Positions 1 to 6,996 are shown, counted from the stretch's first letter. The stretch: DNA of 7,656 nt from a bacterium (GCA_030668045.1 DAOUUR010000101.1:1-7656), one strand, 5' to 3'. A program made the numbers and translations. The notes: a model not told the origin generated them from the sequence alone.

Positions 1-2070
1 GGTGATACCTTTGACACCATAGGCGGTGCGACCCATCGAGCGTACTTTTTCCTCGGGGAACCGGATAGCCATCCCCTTGCGAGTGGCCATTACGATCTCA
101 TAGCTGCCGTCGGTGATCGAAGCCTCAATCAGTTCATCTTCAACCGGCAAGTTCATGGCGTTGACGCCGGCCGCACGTGGATTGGAGAAAGCTGCCAGCG
201 ATGTTTTCTTGATTATACCGTTGCGGGTGGCCATGACGATAAACTTGTCCTCACTGAAATCACGCACTTTGCAGAAGGCGGAGACACCTTCGCCTTTTTC
301 CATCTTGCACATGTTGACGATCGGTTTGCCCTTGGCCATCTTACCGCCGGCGGGAATGTTGTGCACCTTCATCCAGTAACAACGGCCCTTGGTGGAGAAA
401 AACAGAATGTAGTCGTGGGTGGAGGCAATGAAGAGATGCTCGGCGAAATCCTCTTCTTTGGTTTCGATCCCGATCACTCCCCTGCCGCCGCGCTGCTGCT
501 TGCGATATGCCGACGCCGACAACCGCTTGACATAACCGAGATGCGAGATCGTTATCACCATCTCCTCTTCGGCGATCAGGTCCTCAACTGTCAGTTCCTC
601 GGCGGCCTCCTGGATTTCGGTACGACGATCATCGCCATACTTTGTGGCCAGTTCGGCGGTTTCGTCCTTGATGATCTGCATGCGGAGGGCCTTGGAATCA
701 AGAATCGCTTTGAGTTCGCTGATCTTCTTGATCAGTTCCTCGTACTCTTCCTCGATTTTCTTGCGCTCCAGACCGGTGAGCCGGGCCAGTCGCATCTCAA
801 GAATAGCGTTGGCCTGAACCTCGCTGAGCTTGAACTTACTCATCAAACCGTCGCGTGCGGTCGGCGTGTCTTTCGATTTTTTGATAAGCGCGATCACGGC
901 ATCAATATGATCCAGTGCGATACGGTATCCTTCGAGGATGTGAGCACGTTCTTCGGCCTTGCGCAGATCAAACTTGGTCCGCCGAACCACCACCTCATGG
1001 CGATGATTAACAAACGCCTCAATCAGCGGTTTGAGGCCCATCTGTTTTGGCTCACCATGATCCAGCCCCAGCATGTTGACCGAGAACGTCGTCTGCATCG
1101 TTGTGTTTTTGTACAGCTGATTGAGAATGACTTCGGCAAGTTTGTCGCGCTTGAGTTCGATAACAATTCGCATCCCGTCGCGGTCGGATTCATCACGAAG
1201 GTCGGAGATGCCATCGATCTTCTTGTCACGGACGAGGTCGGCGATCTTTTCGATCAGATTGGCTTTATTGACCTGGTACGGCAACTCGTTGACAATAATT
1301 GCCTGCTTGCCGCTGGTCATATTTTCCACTGCGGCTTTCGCACGAACCGGAACATGACCACGCCCGGTTTCATACGCCTGAATGATTCCTGCCCGACCAT
1401 TGATGATACCGCCGGTCGGGAAATCGGGACCGGGGACACATTCCATCAGGTCGACGTTAGCGCAATCGGGATCATCGATCACCATCCTGACCGCCTGAGC
1501 TACTTCGGTCAGATTATGCGGCGGGATATTGGTTGCCATGCCAACGGCGATACCGGTGGAACCATTGCAAATGAGGTTGGGGAACTTTCCGGGAAGGACG
1601 GTCGGTTCCTGGCGGGTGCTGTCATAGTTGTCCATGAAATTGACCGTCTCTTTTTCCAGATCGGCCAGTAACTCAACGGCAATGGGCGTCATGCGTGCTT
1701 CGGTGTAACGCATCGCCGCCGCACCGTCGCCATCAATCGAACCAAAATTGCCCTGACCATCGACCAGCGGGTACCGCATGTTGAAGTCCTGCGCCATGCG
1801 AACGAGGGTCGGATAGACAACCTGTTCGCCGTGCGGGTGGAGGTTACCCGAGGTATCACCGGCGATCTTGGCACACTTCCGGTGTGGACGACCCGGTTTG
1901 AGATTGAGGTCGTTCATCGCCACGAGGATGCGTCGGTTCGAGGGCTTGAGGCCGTCGCGAATATCGGGCAACGCCCGGTTGGTGATGACCGACATCGAGT
2001 AGTCGAGGTACGATGATTTCATCTCCTCTTCGAGGAAGATGGTTTCGATTTTCTGTCTTTCTAATGCCAC
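1..2070 (-). CDS. gyrA: DNA gyrase subunit A (3' end cut by window edge)
   Basis: GyrA is the breakage-reunion subunit of gyrase, a GyrA2GyrB2 enzyme that introduces negative supercoils using ATP in the cytoplasm. The frame is open for 690 codons to the window edge; the family usually has about 800-900 residues, so only the end of the C-terminal pinwheel is missing. Reading from the GTG start, numbering matches E. coli through the catalytic region: Arg32, the HPHG motif at 78-81, and the catalytic tyrosine at 122 in AAMRYTE. The tower and coiled-coil region follows. The GyrA box appears as QQRGGRG at 525-531 (478-498), which favours gyrase over ParC of topoisomerase IV. The start is GTG at 2068-2070, preceded by a GGAG ribosome site; there is no in-frame ATG between it and the upstream in-frame stop. 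Residues 83 and 87 of the quinolone pocket are Gln and Pro, not the usual Ser and Asp/Glu. I saw no frameshift. Confidence 0.97.
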   Translation of the reverse strand, partial: MALERQKIETIFLEEEMKSSYLDYSMSVITNRALPDIRDGLKPSNRRILVAMNDLNLKPGRPHRKCAKIAGDTSGNLHPHGEQVVYPTLVRMAQDFNMRYPLVDGQGNFGSIDGDGAAAMRYTEARMTPIAVELLADLEKETVNFMDNYDSTRQEPTVLPGKFPNLICNGSTGIAVGMATNIPPHNLTEVAQAVRMVIDDPDCANVDLMECVPGPDFPTGGIINGRAGIIQAYETGRGHVPVRAKAAVENMTSGKQAIIVNELPYQVNKANLIEKIADLVRDKKIDGISDLRDESDRDGMRIVIELKRDKLAEVILNQLYKNTTMQTTFSVNMLGLDHGEPKQMGLKPLIEAFVNHRHEVVVRRTKFDLRKAEERAHILEGYRIALDHIDAVIALIKKSKDTPTARDGLMSKFKLSEVQANAILEMRLARLTGLERKKIEEEYEELIKKISELKAILDSKALRMQIIKDETAELATKYGDDRRTEIQEAAEELTVEDLIAEEEMVITISHLGYVKRLSASAYRKQQRGGRGVIGIETKEEDFAEHLFIASTHDYILFFSTKGRCYWMKVHNIPAGGKMAKGKPIVNMCKMEKGEGVSAFCKVRDFSEDKFIVMATRNGIIKKTSLAAFSNPRAAGVNAMNLPVEDELIEASITDGSYEIVMATRKGMAIRFPEEKVRSMGRTAYGVKGIT

Positions 2071-2077
2071 TATGGTA

Positions 2078-2082
2078 CTCCG
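2078..2082 (-). promoter_or_regulatory. Ribosome binding site of gyrA, supports the GTG start
   Basis: Read on the minus strand the bases are CGGAG, seven bases before the GTG codon at 2068-2070. Correct spacing and lack of an in-frame ATG upstream make this GTG the best start for gyrA. Confidence 0.65.
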
Positions 2083-2118
2083 TAAATTGTGGTTTTTCGT
2101 TAAATAAATGGACTATCA

Positions 2119-2147
2119 AAAATAGCTCAAACGGTAGTTCAAAGCAA
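2119..2147 (-). promoter_or_regulatory. Possible sigma70-type promoter of gyrA (weak)
   Basis: On the minus strand TTGCTT (2142-2147) and TATTTT (2119-2124) are separated by exactly 17 bases, about 50 bases upstream of the gyrA start. Each box matches the consensus at about four of six positions. The region is AT-rich, so other pairings are possible. No clear promoter for the divergent gene at 2309 could be picked out in the rest of the 2071-2308 gap. Confidence 0.28.
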
Positions 2148-2308
2148 CAAAAAACCGACCCGGCTGGCCCTTTTATTTCCTTGAATGACAGCCACTTGCG
2201 GCGGCTCGCTGCTTACTTTTTGGATGTTGATTATTAAACTGAAATCGCGCCCTTTTGTTGTGGATTTGGGCGGTGAAATCGGTAAGTTGTAGAAGACTTG
2301 GTCGACTT

Positions 2309-2818
2309 ATGATGAGATTTTTGCGATACAGCTTTCTGGCGAATTTCTGCTTGATCCTTCTTGCCGGTGCGCCCATAAGTGGGCAAGGCCCTTTTGAGTT
2401 GGTGCAGCTTGACGGTGACTGGGAGGGCACTGGGATGTTCCTGATGCCGGTCACCCACATCAAGATGGACATAGCGGGGCAGGCGATATTCACCTACGAC
2501 TCAACCGATCATTATCTCCGCACCGCCATCACCGGAACAAAATTTATTTTCAAGTATTCCGATTCGGGCAAACTTATCCGCGATCCGGTGACCGATTCGA
2601 TCAGCTGGGAAGTCTGGGATAATTTCGGCAAGCACGCCAAGTATTACGGCACGATTGAGGACGGCGTCATCCGGGGCACACGCACGAAGGGGAACAAGAG
2701 TTATAGTGTTGCGATTGATCTGGTGAGTTCCGACACGATTGATTTTCGATTGACCCAGACGAACGCGGACAGTTCATCGTTTGACCGGGCGGTCTTTCAC
2801 CTGTGGCGGGTAGAGTAA
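2309..2818 (+). CDS. Exported protein of unknown function, possible beta-barrel fold
   Basis: I do not recognise this 169-residue protein. Its N-terminus looks like a Sec signal peptide: Arg3 and Arg6, then a hydrophobic stretch at about 7-21, with likely cleavage near residues 21-27. There is no lipobox cysteine, so a soluble periplasmic or secreted protein is expected. The mature part begins with GDWEGTG (36-42), a pattern seen at the first strand of lipocalin-like small beta-barrels, and continues with many alternating polar and hydrophobic stretches typical of beta strands. It ends in a Trp-Arg-Val-Glu tail. The fold assignment is inference. Two ATG codons lie in tandem at 2309 and 2312; either may be used, and neither has a strong ribosome site. 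The frame is open further upstream to a TTG at 2255, but the signal peptide favours the ATG. It is divergent from gyrA and converges on the carboxypeptidase gene, with a 17-base gap, so it is probably transcribed alone. Confidence 0.72.
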   Translation: MMRFLRYSFLANFCLILLAGAPISGQGPFELVQLDGDWEGTGMFLMPVTHIKMDIAGQAIFTYDSTDHYLRTAITGTKFIFKYSDSGKLIRDPVTDSISWEVWDNFGKHAKYYGTIEDGVIRGTRTKGNKSYSVAIDLVSSDTIDFRLTQTNADSSSFDRAVFHLWRVE

Positions 2819-2835
2819 CATAGTAACTCTTGTCC

Positions 2836-3450
2836 TTATTGGGACGAACTGCCAGCCATGTCCGCCCCCACATAGTACCAATGATAAGGTTCCCACCAGA
2901 TTGAGTCGGCGTTGTCTTTGGGGTATGATTCGATAAAGCCAAACCGATCGGCGTTCTCGATTAGCCACCGGTAAGCATCGGTCTTGACAAACAAAGCTTC
3001 GCTCGGGACCATATCAAGCGCGCGTCCAGTGTGATGCTGTGAGTATCCGGGCGGGGCAACCATCCTGATGACGTTGGCGAACTCCCCCCCCTCACTGAGG
3101 CGACGTTTGATCACCCGTCGCTGGAAGGCCTGAGATCGAAACCCCGAGTCCACCCTGAGTGACACGCTGTCTTTGGCAGCCGCGGTGGCCATGCTGACAA
3201 AAGCGTCTTTTGTTTCGGGCAGGACATATATCCTGTAATCTTCGAAAGTTAGCTCGTCGGGCAGGCGCACAAGGTTTTCCGGCTTGGCGATCTCAGTTGA
3301 GTCCAGTTTGTGCGGATGCCAGAGTTCCGGGATTTGATAGGTGGTGTCGTTGATCGTGAGGGAATCGTCGCACACCTGCTCGGCCATGCATGAGATCAAC
3401 GCGGTCAGAACCAGTGTGATGGCTCCCACCATGGTTCGGGTTCGGATCAT
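2836..3450 (-). CDS. VanY-like D-alanyl-D-alanine carboxypeptidase (M15 family), predicted lipoprotein
   Basis: Members of this zinc peptidase family remove the terminal D-alanine from peptidoglycan stem peptides in the periplasm. With the start at 3450 the protein has 204 residues. It opens with a lipoprotein signal: MIRTRT, a hydrophobic run, and lipobox L-I-S-C with Cys21. The M15 core is complete: SGFRS at 102-106; S-x-H-x-x-G-x-A-x-D at 137-146 giving zinc ligands His139 and Asp146; WLIENADRFGF; and WEPYHW with Glu187 as catalytic base and His190 as third ligand. The open frame extends upstream to a TTG at 3513, with in-frame ATGs at 3489 and 3474. A strong promoter at 3485-3513 would start transcription near 3478, which excludes the two most upstream starts and leaves 3474 almost leaderless. 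ATG 3450 gives a compact signal peptide, although it lacks a clear ribosome site. Met at +2 would predict outer-membrane sorting under the E. coli rule. A run of eight G lies mid-gene. Its true substrate could be a peptide other than D-Ala-D-Ala. Confidence 0.88.
   Translation of the reverse strand: MIRTRTMVGAITLVLTALISCMAEQVCDDSLTINDTTYQIPELWHPHKLDSTEIAKPENLVRLPDELTFEDYRIYVLPETKDAFVSMATAAAKDSVSLRVDSGFRSQAFQRRVIKRRLSEGGEFANVIRMVAPPGYSQHHTGRALDMVPSEALFVKTDAYRWLIENADRFGFIESYPKDNADSIWWEPYHWYYVGADMAGSSSQ
3084..3091 (-). repeat. G8 homopolymer inside the carboxypeptidase gene
   Basis: Eight consecutive G on the coding strand span Glu-Gly-Gly-Glu, just ahead of the first zinc ligand. A one-base slip would remove the catalytic centre. 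Tracts like this can act as phase-variable switches, but one run of eight may also be chance. Confidence 0.9.
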
Positions 3451-3484
3451 CTGTCGGCTATCGTCTTTACTCATTTGGATTAAC

Positions 3485-3513
3485 AACATAGTAGCCCATA
3501 GACGGCGTGTCAA
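3485..3513 (-). promoter_or_regulatory. Sigma70-type promoter of the M15 carboxypeptidase gene
   Basis: On the minus strand a perfect TTGACA (3508-3513) is followed after exactly 17 bases by TATGTT (3485-3490), four of six matches to the -10 box. Transcription would begin near 3478, 28 bases before the ATG at 3450. It lies between the end of the radical SAM gene (3540) and the carboxypeptidase start, so the carboxypeptidase can be expressed independently. Confidence 0.6.
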
Positions 3514-3539
3514 TTAAAGGTCGGGGCCGGGAATGATCG

Positions 3540-4478
3540 TTAACGTTCAAACGGGTGATCATCATCGAAATCCGGCAGGTAATTCTGCGGACTGGATAGG
3601 TCCTGAACCCAGCCGCGATGAAAACCGAGTCGCTCAAATTCGTCCACGACCTCATCGTATTCGCGAACCTTGAGAAGCCGCCCCAGGGTAGCGTGGTCGG
3701 CCACCCGCGGCGTGGGGTGATACTGCGACATCAGTGAAATGTGAAGGTCGGGCGAAAGCTCTTCAGCGATCCACCTGAGAACGGCTTTGCTGTTGTCAAC
3801 ATGCTCCGGAAGAACCAGGTGACGGATAATCATTCCATCGGTAATCAATCCGTCATCGTCGCGCTTAATCTCGGCACCCTTCTGGCGAAACATTTCTTTG
3901 AGCGCCAATGCAGCGACCTCGGGATAATCTCTGGCACCGGAGTAATCATGCGCAAGATCGGAGTCACGATATTTCATGTCGGGCAGGTAAACATCAATGG
4001 TGCCCTCAAGCGACCTGATCGTTTCTTCTTTGTCGTAGCCGTTTGTGTTGTAAACATACGTTTCTTTTCGACCGGCAACGTTGAGCCTTTCGATTATCCT
4101 GTGCATCTGAGGCAGGGCGTGCGATGGCGAGACAAAACCAACACCTCTGGCGCCGGAGTCAAGGATCGTTTCGATTTGCCCTATGATATCATCAAGCGTA
4201 GTATGAAAAGCGTGGGGCGGGGTTTTGTTGTCGCTGATCTGATAGTTTTGACAATAGATGCACTGGAGGTTACAATGGGCAAAGAAGATGTTGCAAATAC
4301 CACCGGTGCCGGAGAGAACCGGTTCCTCGCCCATGTGACGGCAGATCGAACTGACGGCGAAATCCACCCCGGCATTGCAGAATCCTTTGCCCTGCTCGCG
4401 ACGGTCAACGCCGCAGTGTCGGGGGCAGCAGTTGCAGTCAAGTAGTGGCTGCTGCCACATGTTGTTAGAGTCGTTCAT
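3540..4478 (-). CDS. Radical SAM protein, PflX / COG1313 type (putative PFL-activase-like)
   Basis: This 312-residue cytoplasmic protein belongs to the radical SAM superfamily, which cleaves S-adenosylmethionine at a [4Fe-4S] cluster to make a 5'-deoxyadenosyl radical. The cluster motif is CNLQCIYC, Cys69-x3-Cys73-x2-Cys76. Other features I associate with the PflX group are the N-terminal CCPRHCGVDR with Cys15, 17, 18, 22 and 34, GTGGICNIFF before the motif, YNTNGY and DVYLPDMKY mid-protein, IRHLVLPEHVDNS, and SLMSQYHPTPR near the end. Members are often annotated as pyruvate formate-lyase activating enzyme homologues, but the substrate of this group is not settled, and no formate-lyase or other glycyl-radical enzyme gene is present here. 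The ATG at 4478 precedes the whole Cys-rich N-terminus; no good ribosome site or promoter is visible before it. It lies downstream of a terminator after the PepF gene and upstream of the carboxypeptidase on the same strand. Confidence 0.9.
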   Translation of the reverse strand: MNDSNNMWQQPLLDCNCCPRHCGVDRREQGKGFCNAGVDFAVSSICRHMGEEPVLSGTGGICNIFFAHCNLQCIYCQNYQISDNKTPPHAFHTTLDDIIGQIETILDSGARGVGFVSPSHALPQMHRIIERLNVAGRKETYVYNTNGYDKEETIRSLEGTIDVYLPDMKYRDSDLAHDYSGARDYPEVAALALKEMFRQKGAEIKRDDDGLITDGMIIRHLVLPEHVDNSKAVLRWIAEELSPDLHISLMSQYHPTPRVADHATLGRLLKVREYDEVVDEFERLGFHRGWVQDLSSPQNYLPDFDDDHPFER

Positions 4479-4489
4479 AATATTGTCTG

Positions 4490-4500
4490 ACTATGATAGT
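4490..4500. repeat. Short palindrome upstream of the radical SAM gene
   Basis: ACTAT and ATAGT flank a single central base, 11 bases before the ATG at 4478, in the only space where that gene's promoter or operator could sit. It may be an operator half-site pair or chance. Confidence 0.3.
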
Positions 4501-4529
4501 ACGAAACGAATCGCGATGGCGCGAACAGA

Positions 4530-4559
4530 ATTAAGAAAAGGCGACCGATGGCCGCCTTT
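4530..4559 (-). terminator. Rho-independent terminator after the PepF gene
   Basis: Read on the minus strand, AAAGGCG and CGCCTTT form a seven-base-pair stem (4553-4559 with 4537-4543) around a nine-base loop, followed by a T-rich tail TTTTCTTAATT. The stem starts 24 bases after the stop codon of the oligoendopeptidase gene. It separates that gene from the radical SAM gene downstream. Confidence 0.72.
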
Positions 4560-4582
4560 CCGAACGCATGATATAAGCGAGC

Positions 4583-6469
4583 TTACTTTTCGTCGAGAAG
4601 CTGCTCCAACTCGTCAATCAAACTGGAGAAGAGCTGTATCGTTACCTCGTATGTTTCCGGTGAAGTCATATCAACGCCGGCATCCTTGAGCACATCAACA
4701 GGGTATTTTGAGCTACCGGCCTTGAGAAACTTGAAGTAATCATCAAGATAGTCCTCCCCCTCGTTGAGTATCCTCTGTGACATCACCTGCGCGGCGGCCA
4801 ACCCGGTAGCGTACTGATAGACATAGTACCGGCGATAGAAGTGACCGATCCTTAGACCACTGATATCATCAATGTCCTGGATAACCAGATCGGGTCCCCA
4901 GTATTTCTGATAGATGTCTCGATACGTCTTGCGGAAATAGTCCGCCGAGAAGGCGCCGCCGTTTTCGATATGATCATGAATCGCCTGCTCAAACTCGGAA
5001 AACATCACCTGGGTGAAAAACGTCCCCTTGATCGCCGTTATCCAGCTATTTAGGAGGGCTATTTTCTCCTCTTTGGTATCAGCATGGTCGATCATATACC
5101 GCATGAACAATGCTTCGTTGGTCGTTGAAGCGATCTCGGCAAGGAAAAGCGAATAGTCGGCATAGACGTATGGTTGCGTCTTATAGGCGTAATGGTCGTG
5201 CAGCGCGTGGCCCATCTCATGGGAAATGGCCGACACCCAGTCCATAGTTCCATTGAAGTTCAACAGGATGAACGGATGCGAAGTATAAGTTCCCCACTCA
5301 TAGCCGCCTGAGCTCTTACCCTCGGTCTCGTAGACATCGATCCAGTTCGACTCAAAACCCTTTTTCAACATGCTGACATACTCTTCACCCAGAGGAGCCA
5401 GACCTTTTAAGTTGAGTTCGACCGCTTCATCGTAGGTGTACGTCTTTTGTGATGCGGCAGCAATCGGCACATAGAGATCGTACCGATAGAGAGTGTCAAT
5501 TCCCATCACTTTCTTACGCAGCGTAGCCAGACGATGCAAGGTCGGGAGATTGGCATTGACCGCTTCGATAAGGCTTTGATAGACGGCTGTGGGGATGTTG
5601 TTCTGATCCATCGCCATCTCAAGGCAACTGTTGTAGCCGCGAGCTTTCATTAGAAAATAATCGCGTTTGACCGAAGCGGCAAGCGTGGCCGCGAGAGTGT
5701 TAGCGTAGTCGACATATGCTTGAATATGCGTATTGCTGGCATCACGACGAACGCGCCGGTCGGGTGAGTCCATAAAGCGGGAATAACGCCCATTGGTAAG
5801 CTCAACCAGATTGCTGTCCTCATCGTAAATGCTGCCGTAGGTCATATCAGCGTCGGTTAGCCTGTTGAATATCTCCGATGATGCCCTAAGTGCCGGTCCG
5901 GCCAGCGCCAGCAGCGCTTCTTCCTTAGCGGAGAGAATATGCTCCTTCTGGCGGATCAGGTTATCAATGTAGTGGCTGTATACTTTTAACTCTTCGCTGG
6001 CTGTGACATACGAACGAAGCTTCTCGTCATTAAGTGTGAGCAACTCCGGCTCAACAAAGGCAGTTGCCTCGGATAACTCGGCGCGGATACCAGCCGACCG
6101 ACCGGCCAGTTCCTGATAGGTGCTTATCCGGGTGTCTTCGTCGAGTTTCAGGTTTGCATAAACATACAGATTGTCGGCGCGTATCCAGAGTTCATCGGAG
6201 AGTTTCGTGCACTCCAAGAAAGTCTCGGGCGATTCGCCCAGCCGACCTCGGAATTGATCAATACGGGAGATGTTTTCCTTGAGAAAAGTGAAATCGGCCT
6301 CCCAGGCATCGAGGTCAGGGTAGATGTCGACATCCCATTGATACTTGGGATCGATTTCCGAACGTTGAGGGATGCCGCTGGTTTCGGCGCAGACCGGCAC
6401 GTAGCCGACCGCGAGAATCAGCACAGTTGCGAGAATCGCCGAGAAGCGGATCAGATTTTGTTTTTGCAT
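4583..6469 (-). CDS. pepF: Oligoendopeptidase F family zinc peptidase (M3B) with signal peptide
   Basis: PepF-type enzymes hydrolyse short to medium oligopeptides. This one has 628 residues; family members usually have about 600. The zinc site is HEMGH at 417-421 (5207-5221), with His417 and His421 as ligands and Glu418 as the catalytic base. Glu445, in LAEIASTTNE, is the expected third ligand. The C-terminal HFYRRYYVYQYATG resembles the conserved tyrosine-rich PepF segment. The N-terminus MQKQNLIRF followed by a hydrophobic run and Val-Cys-Ala is a Sec signal with probable cleavage before Glu-Thr-Ser. Lactococcal PepF is cytoplasmic, so export is notable. The ATG at 6469 has CAGGAG eight bases upstream; the frame stays open to 6559, but that would bury the signal peptide. 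An intrinsic terminator follows the gene. It is divergent from the thioesterase gene. Typical substrates would be peptides in the periplasm or medium. Confidence 0.93.
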   Translation of the reverse strand: MQKQNLIRFSAILATVLILAVGYVPVCAETSGIPQRSEIDPKYQWDVDIYPDLDAWEADFTFLKENISRIDQFRGRLGESPETFLECTKLSDELWIRADNLYVYANLKLDEDTRISTYQELAGRSAGIRAELSEATAFVEPELLTLNDEKLRSYVTASEELKVYSHYIDNLIRQKEHILSAKEEALLALAGPALRASSEIFNRLTDADMTYGSIYDEDSNLVELTNGRYSRFMDSPDRRVRRDASNTHIQAYVDYANTLAATLAASVKRDYFLMKARGYNSCLEMAMDQNNIPTAVYQSLIEAVNANLPTLHRLATLRKKVMGIDTLYRYDLYVPIAAASQKTYTYDEAVELNLKGLAPLGEEYVSMLKKGFESNWIDVYETEGKSSGGYEWGTYTSHPFILLNFNGTMDWVSAISHEMGHALHDHYAYKTQPYVYADYSLFLAEIASTTNEALFMRYMIDHADTKEEKIALLNSWITAIKGTFFTQVMFSEFEQAIHDHIENGGAFSADYFRKTYRDIYQKYWGPDLVIQDIDDISGLRIGHFYRRYYVYQYATGLAAAQVMSQRILNEGEDYLDDYFKFLKAGSSKYPVDVLKDAGVDMTSPETYEVTIQLFSSLIDELEQLLDEK

Positions 6470-6477
6470 CGCAGGTG

Positions 6478-6483
6478 CTCCTG
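6478..6483 (-). promoter_or_regulatory. Ribosome binding site that fixes the PepF start
   Basis: CAGGAG on the minus strand lies eight bases before the ATG at 6467-6469. This selects the start that gives an N-terminal signal peptide over longer in-frame starts, including the ATG at 6517 and the open frame to 6559. Confidence 0.75.
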
Positions 6484-6516
6484 AATTACTTTGAGGTTCT
6501 ATGATGTTTGCTTTCA

Positions 6517-6545
6517 TTGTCAGACCGCAAAGGCGGCAATATAGT
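6517..6545 (+). promoter_or_regulatory. Sigma70-type promoter of the thioesterase gene
   Basis: TTGTCA (6517-6522) and TATAGT (6540-6545), each five of six matches to consensus, are separated by 17 bases. The expected transcript starts near 6552, leaving about 43 bases of leader with an AGAGGTGG ribosome site before the ATG at 6595. The spacer holds a small inverted repeat, CCGC and GCGG (6525-6528 and 6533-6536). On the minus strand TATATT (6538-6543) overlaps the same -10 region. Confidence 0.6.
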
Positions 6546-6594
6546 GCATTAAGGACCAACGTGGGTGAGAATTCTTTAGAGGTGGAAACATAAT

Positions 6595-6996
6595 ATGTTT
6601 ACTTATGATACGACCGTGAAGTTGCACCAGACTGACGCCGCCGGGATAGTTTTTTTCGCCCGGTACTTCGATATCGCCCATGATGCCTACGAGGCGTTTA
6701 TGAAATCAATCGGCTTTGGGTTTGATCGGATTATTCAGAAGGATGACTTCCTCCTGCTAATTGCCCACGCTGAGGCTGATTACAAGCAGAGTCTGGCGGT
6801 ATCCGGGTCGGCGAAAGTTCAGATGACGGCGGAGAAGATCGGCCGGACTTCGTTTGTGCTGAAATATGAAATTCTCGACTCCGACGGCCGTTTAGCCGGA
6901 GAACTAAGAACGGTCCATGTCGCCATTGCCAAAGATACCGGCAAGAAAATCCGGCTCCCGCAGGAACTTCGCGCCGAACTGGAAGCGATCAAGTAG
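6595..6996 (+). CDS. Hotdog-fold acyl-CoA thioesterase (4HBT family), probable DHNA-CoA thioesterase
   Basis: This 133-residue protein has the usual length of the 4-hydroxybenzoyl-CoA thioesterase family, small cytoplasmic hotdog proteins that hydrolyse acyl-CoA thioesters. The active-site segment is TDAAGIVFFARYF, with the catalytic Asp at residue 14, followed by HDAYEAFM. The TDAAG-V/I-Y/F-FA plus H-x-AYE pattern resembles cyanobacterial 1,4-dihydroxy-2-naphthoyl-CoA hydrolases. Together with the neighbouring menE, this suggests the menaquinone step that releases 1,4-dihydroxy-2-naphthoate. A YbgC/FadM-like general thioesterase is the main alternative. The ATG at 6595 has a good ribosome site, AGAGGTGG at 6578-6585, and a promoter at 6517-6545. 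The gene is divergent from PepF. Its TAG stop lies eight bases inside the end of the opposing menE. Family assignment is firm; the substrate is inference. Confidence 0.88.
   Translation: MFTYDTTVKLHQTDAAGIVFFARYFDIAHDAYEAFMKSIGFGFDRIIQKDDFLLLIAHAEADYKQSLAVSGSAKVQMTAEKIGRTSFVLKYEILDSDGRLAGELRTVHVAIAKDTGKKIRLPQELRAELEAIK

Noticed and set aside
361..1671. Long open frame of 436 codons on the plus strand
   Set aside because: It lies wholly antisense to gyrA, whose minus-strand frame gives an unmistakable GyrA protein; the plus frame shows no domain or ribosome site.
2146..2163. Small GC hairpin followed by six T on the minus strand, upstream of gyrA
   Set aside because: The stem is about four to five pairs with a three-base loop, and no minus-strand gene ends upstream that would need a terminator there.
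2255..2308. Extended N-terminus for the exported protein from a TTG codon
   Set aside because: It would place 18 unlike residues before a normal signal peptide, and TTG is a rare start with no ribosome site visible.
2812..2830. Possible bidirectional terminator between the convergent genes: AGAGT and ACTCT around nine bases
   Set aside because: The stem has only five AT-rich pairs and no clean T tract on either side, so it is too weak to call.
3741..4445. Open frame of 234 codons on the plus strand
   Set aside because: It is antisense to the radical SAM gene and has no recognisable motif; the minus-strand protein has the full CxxxCxxC and PflX signatures.
6470..6559. Thirty-residue longer N-terminus for PepF
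   Set aside because: The ATG at 6469 has a well-spaced CAGGAG and exposes a signal peptide; the extension overlaps the divergent promoter region.
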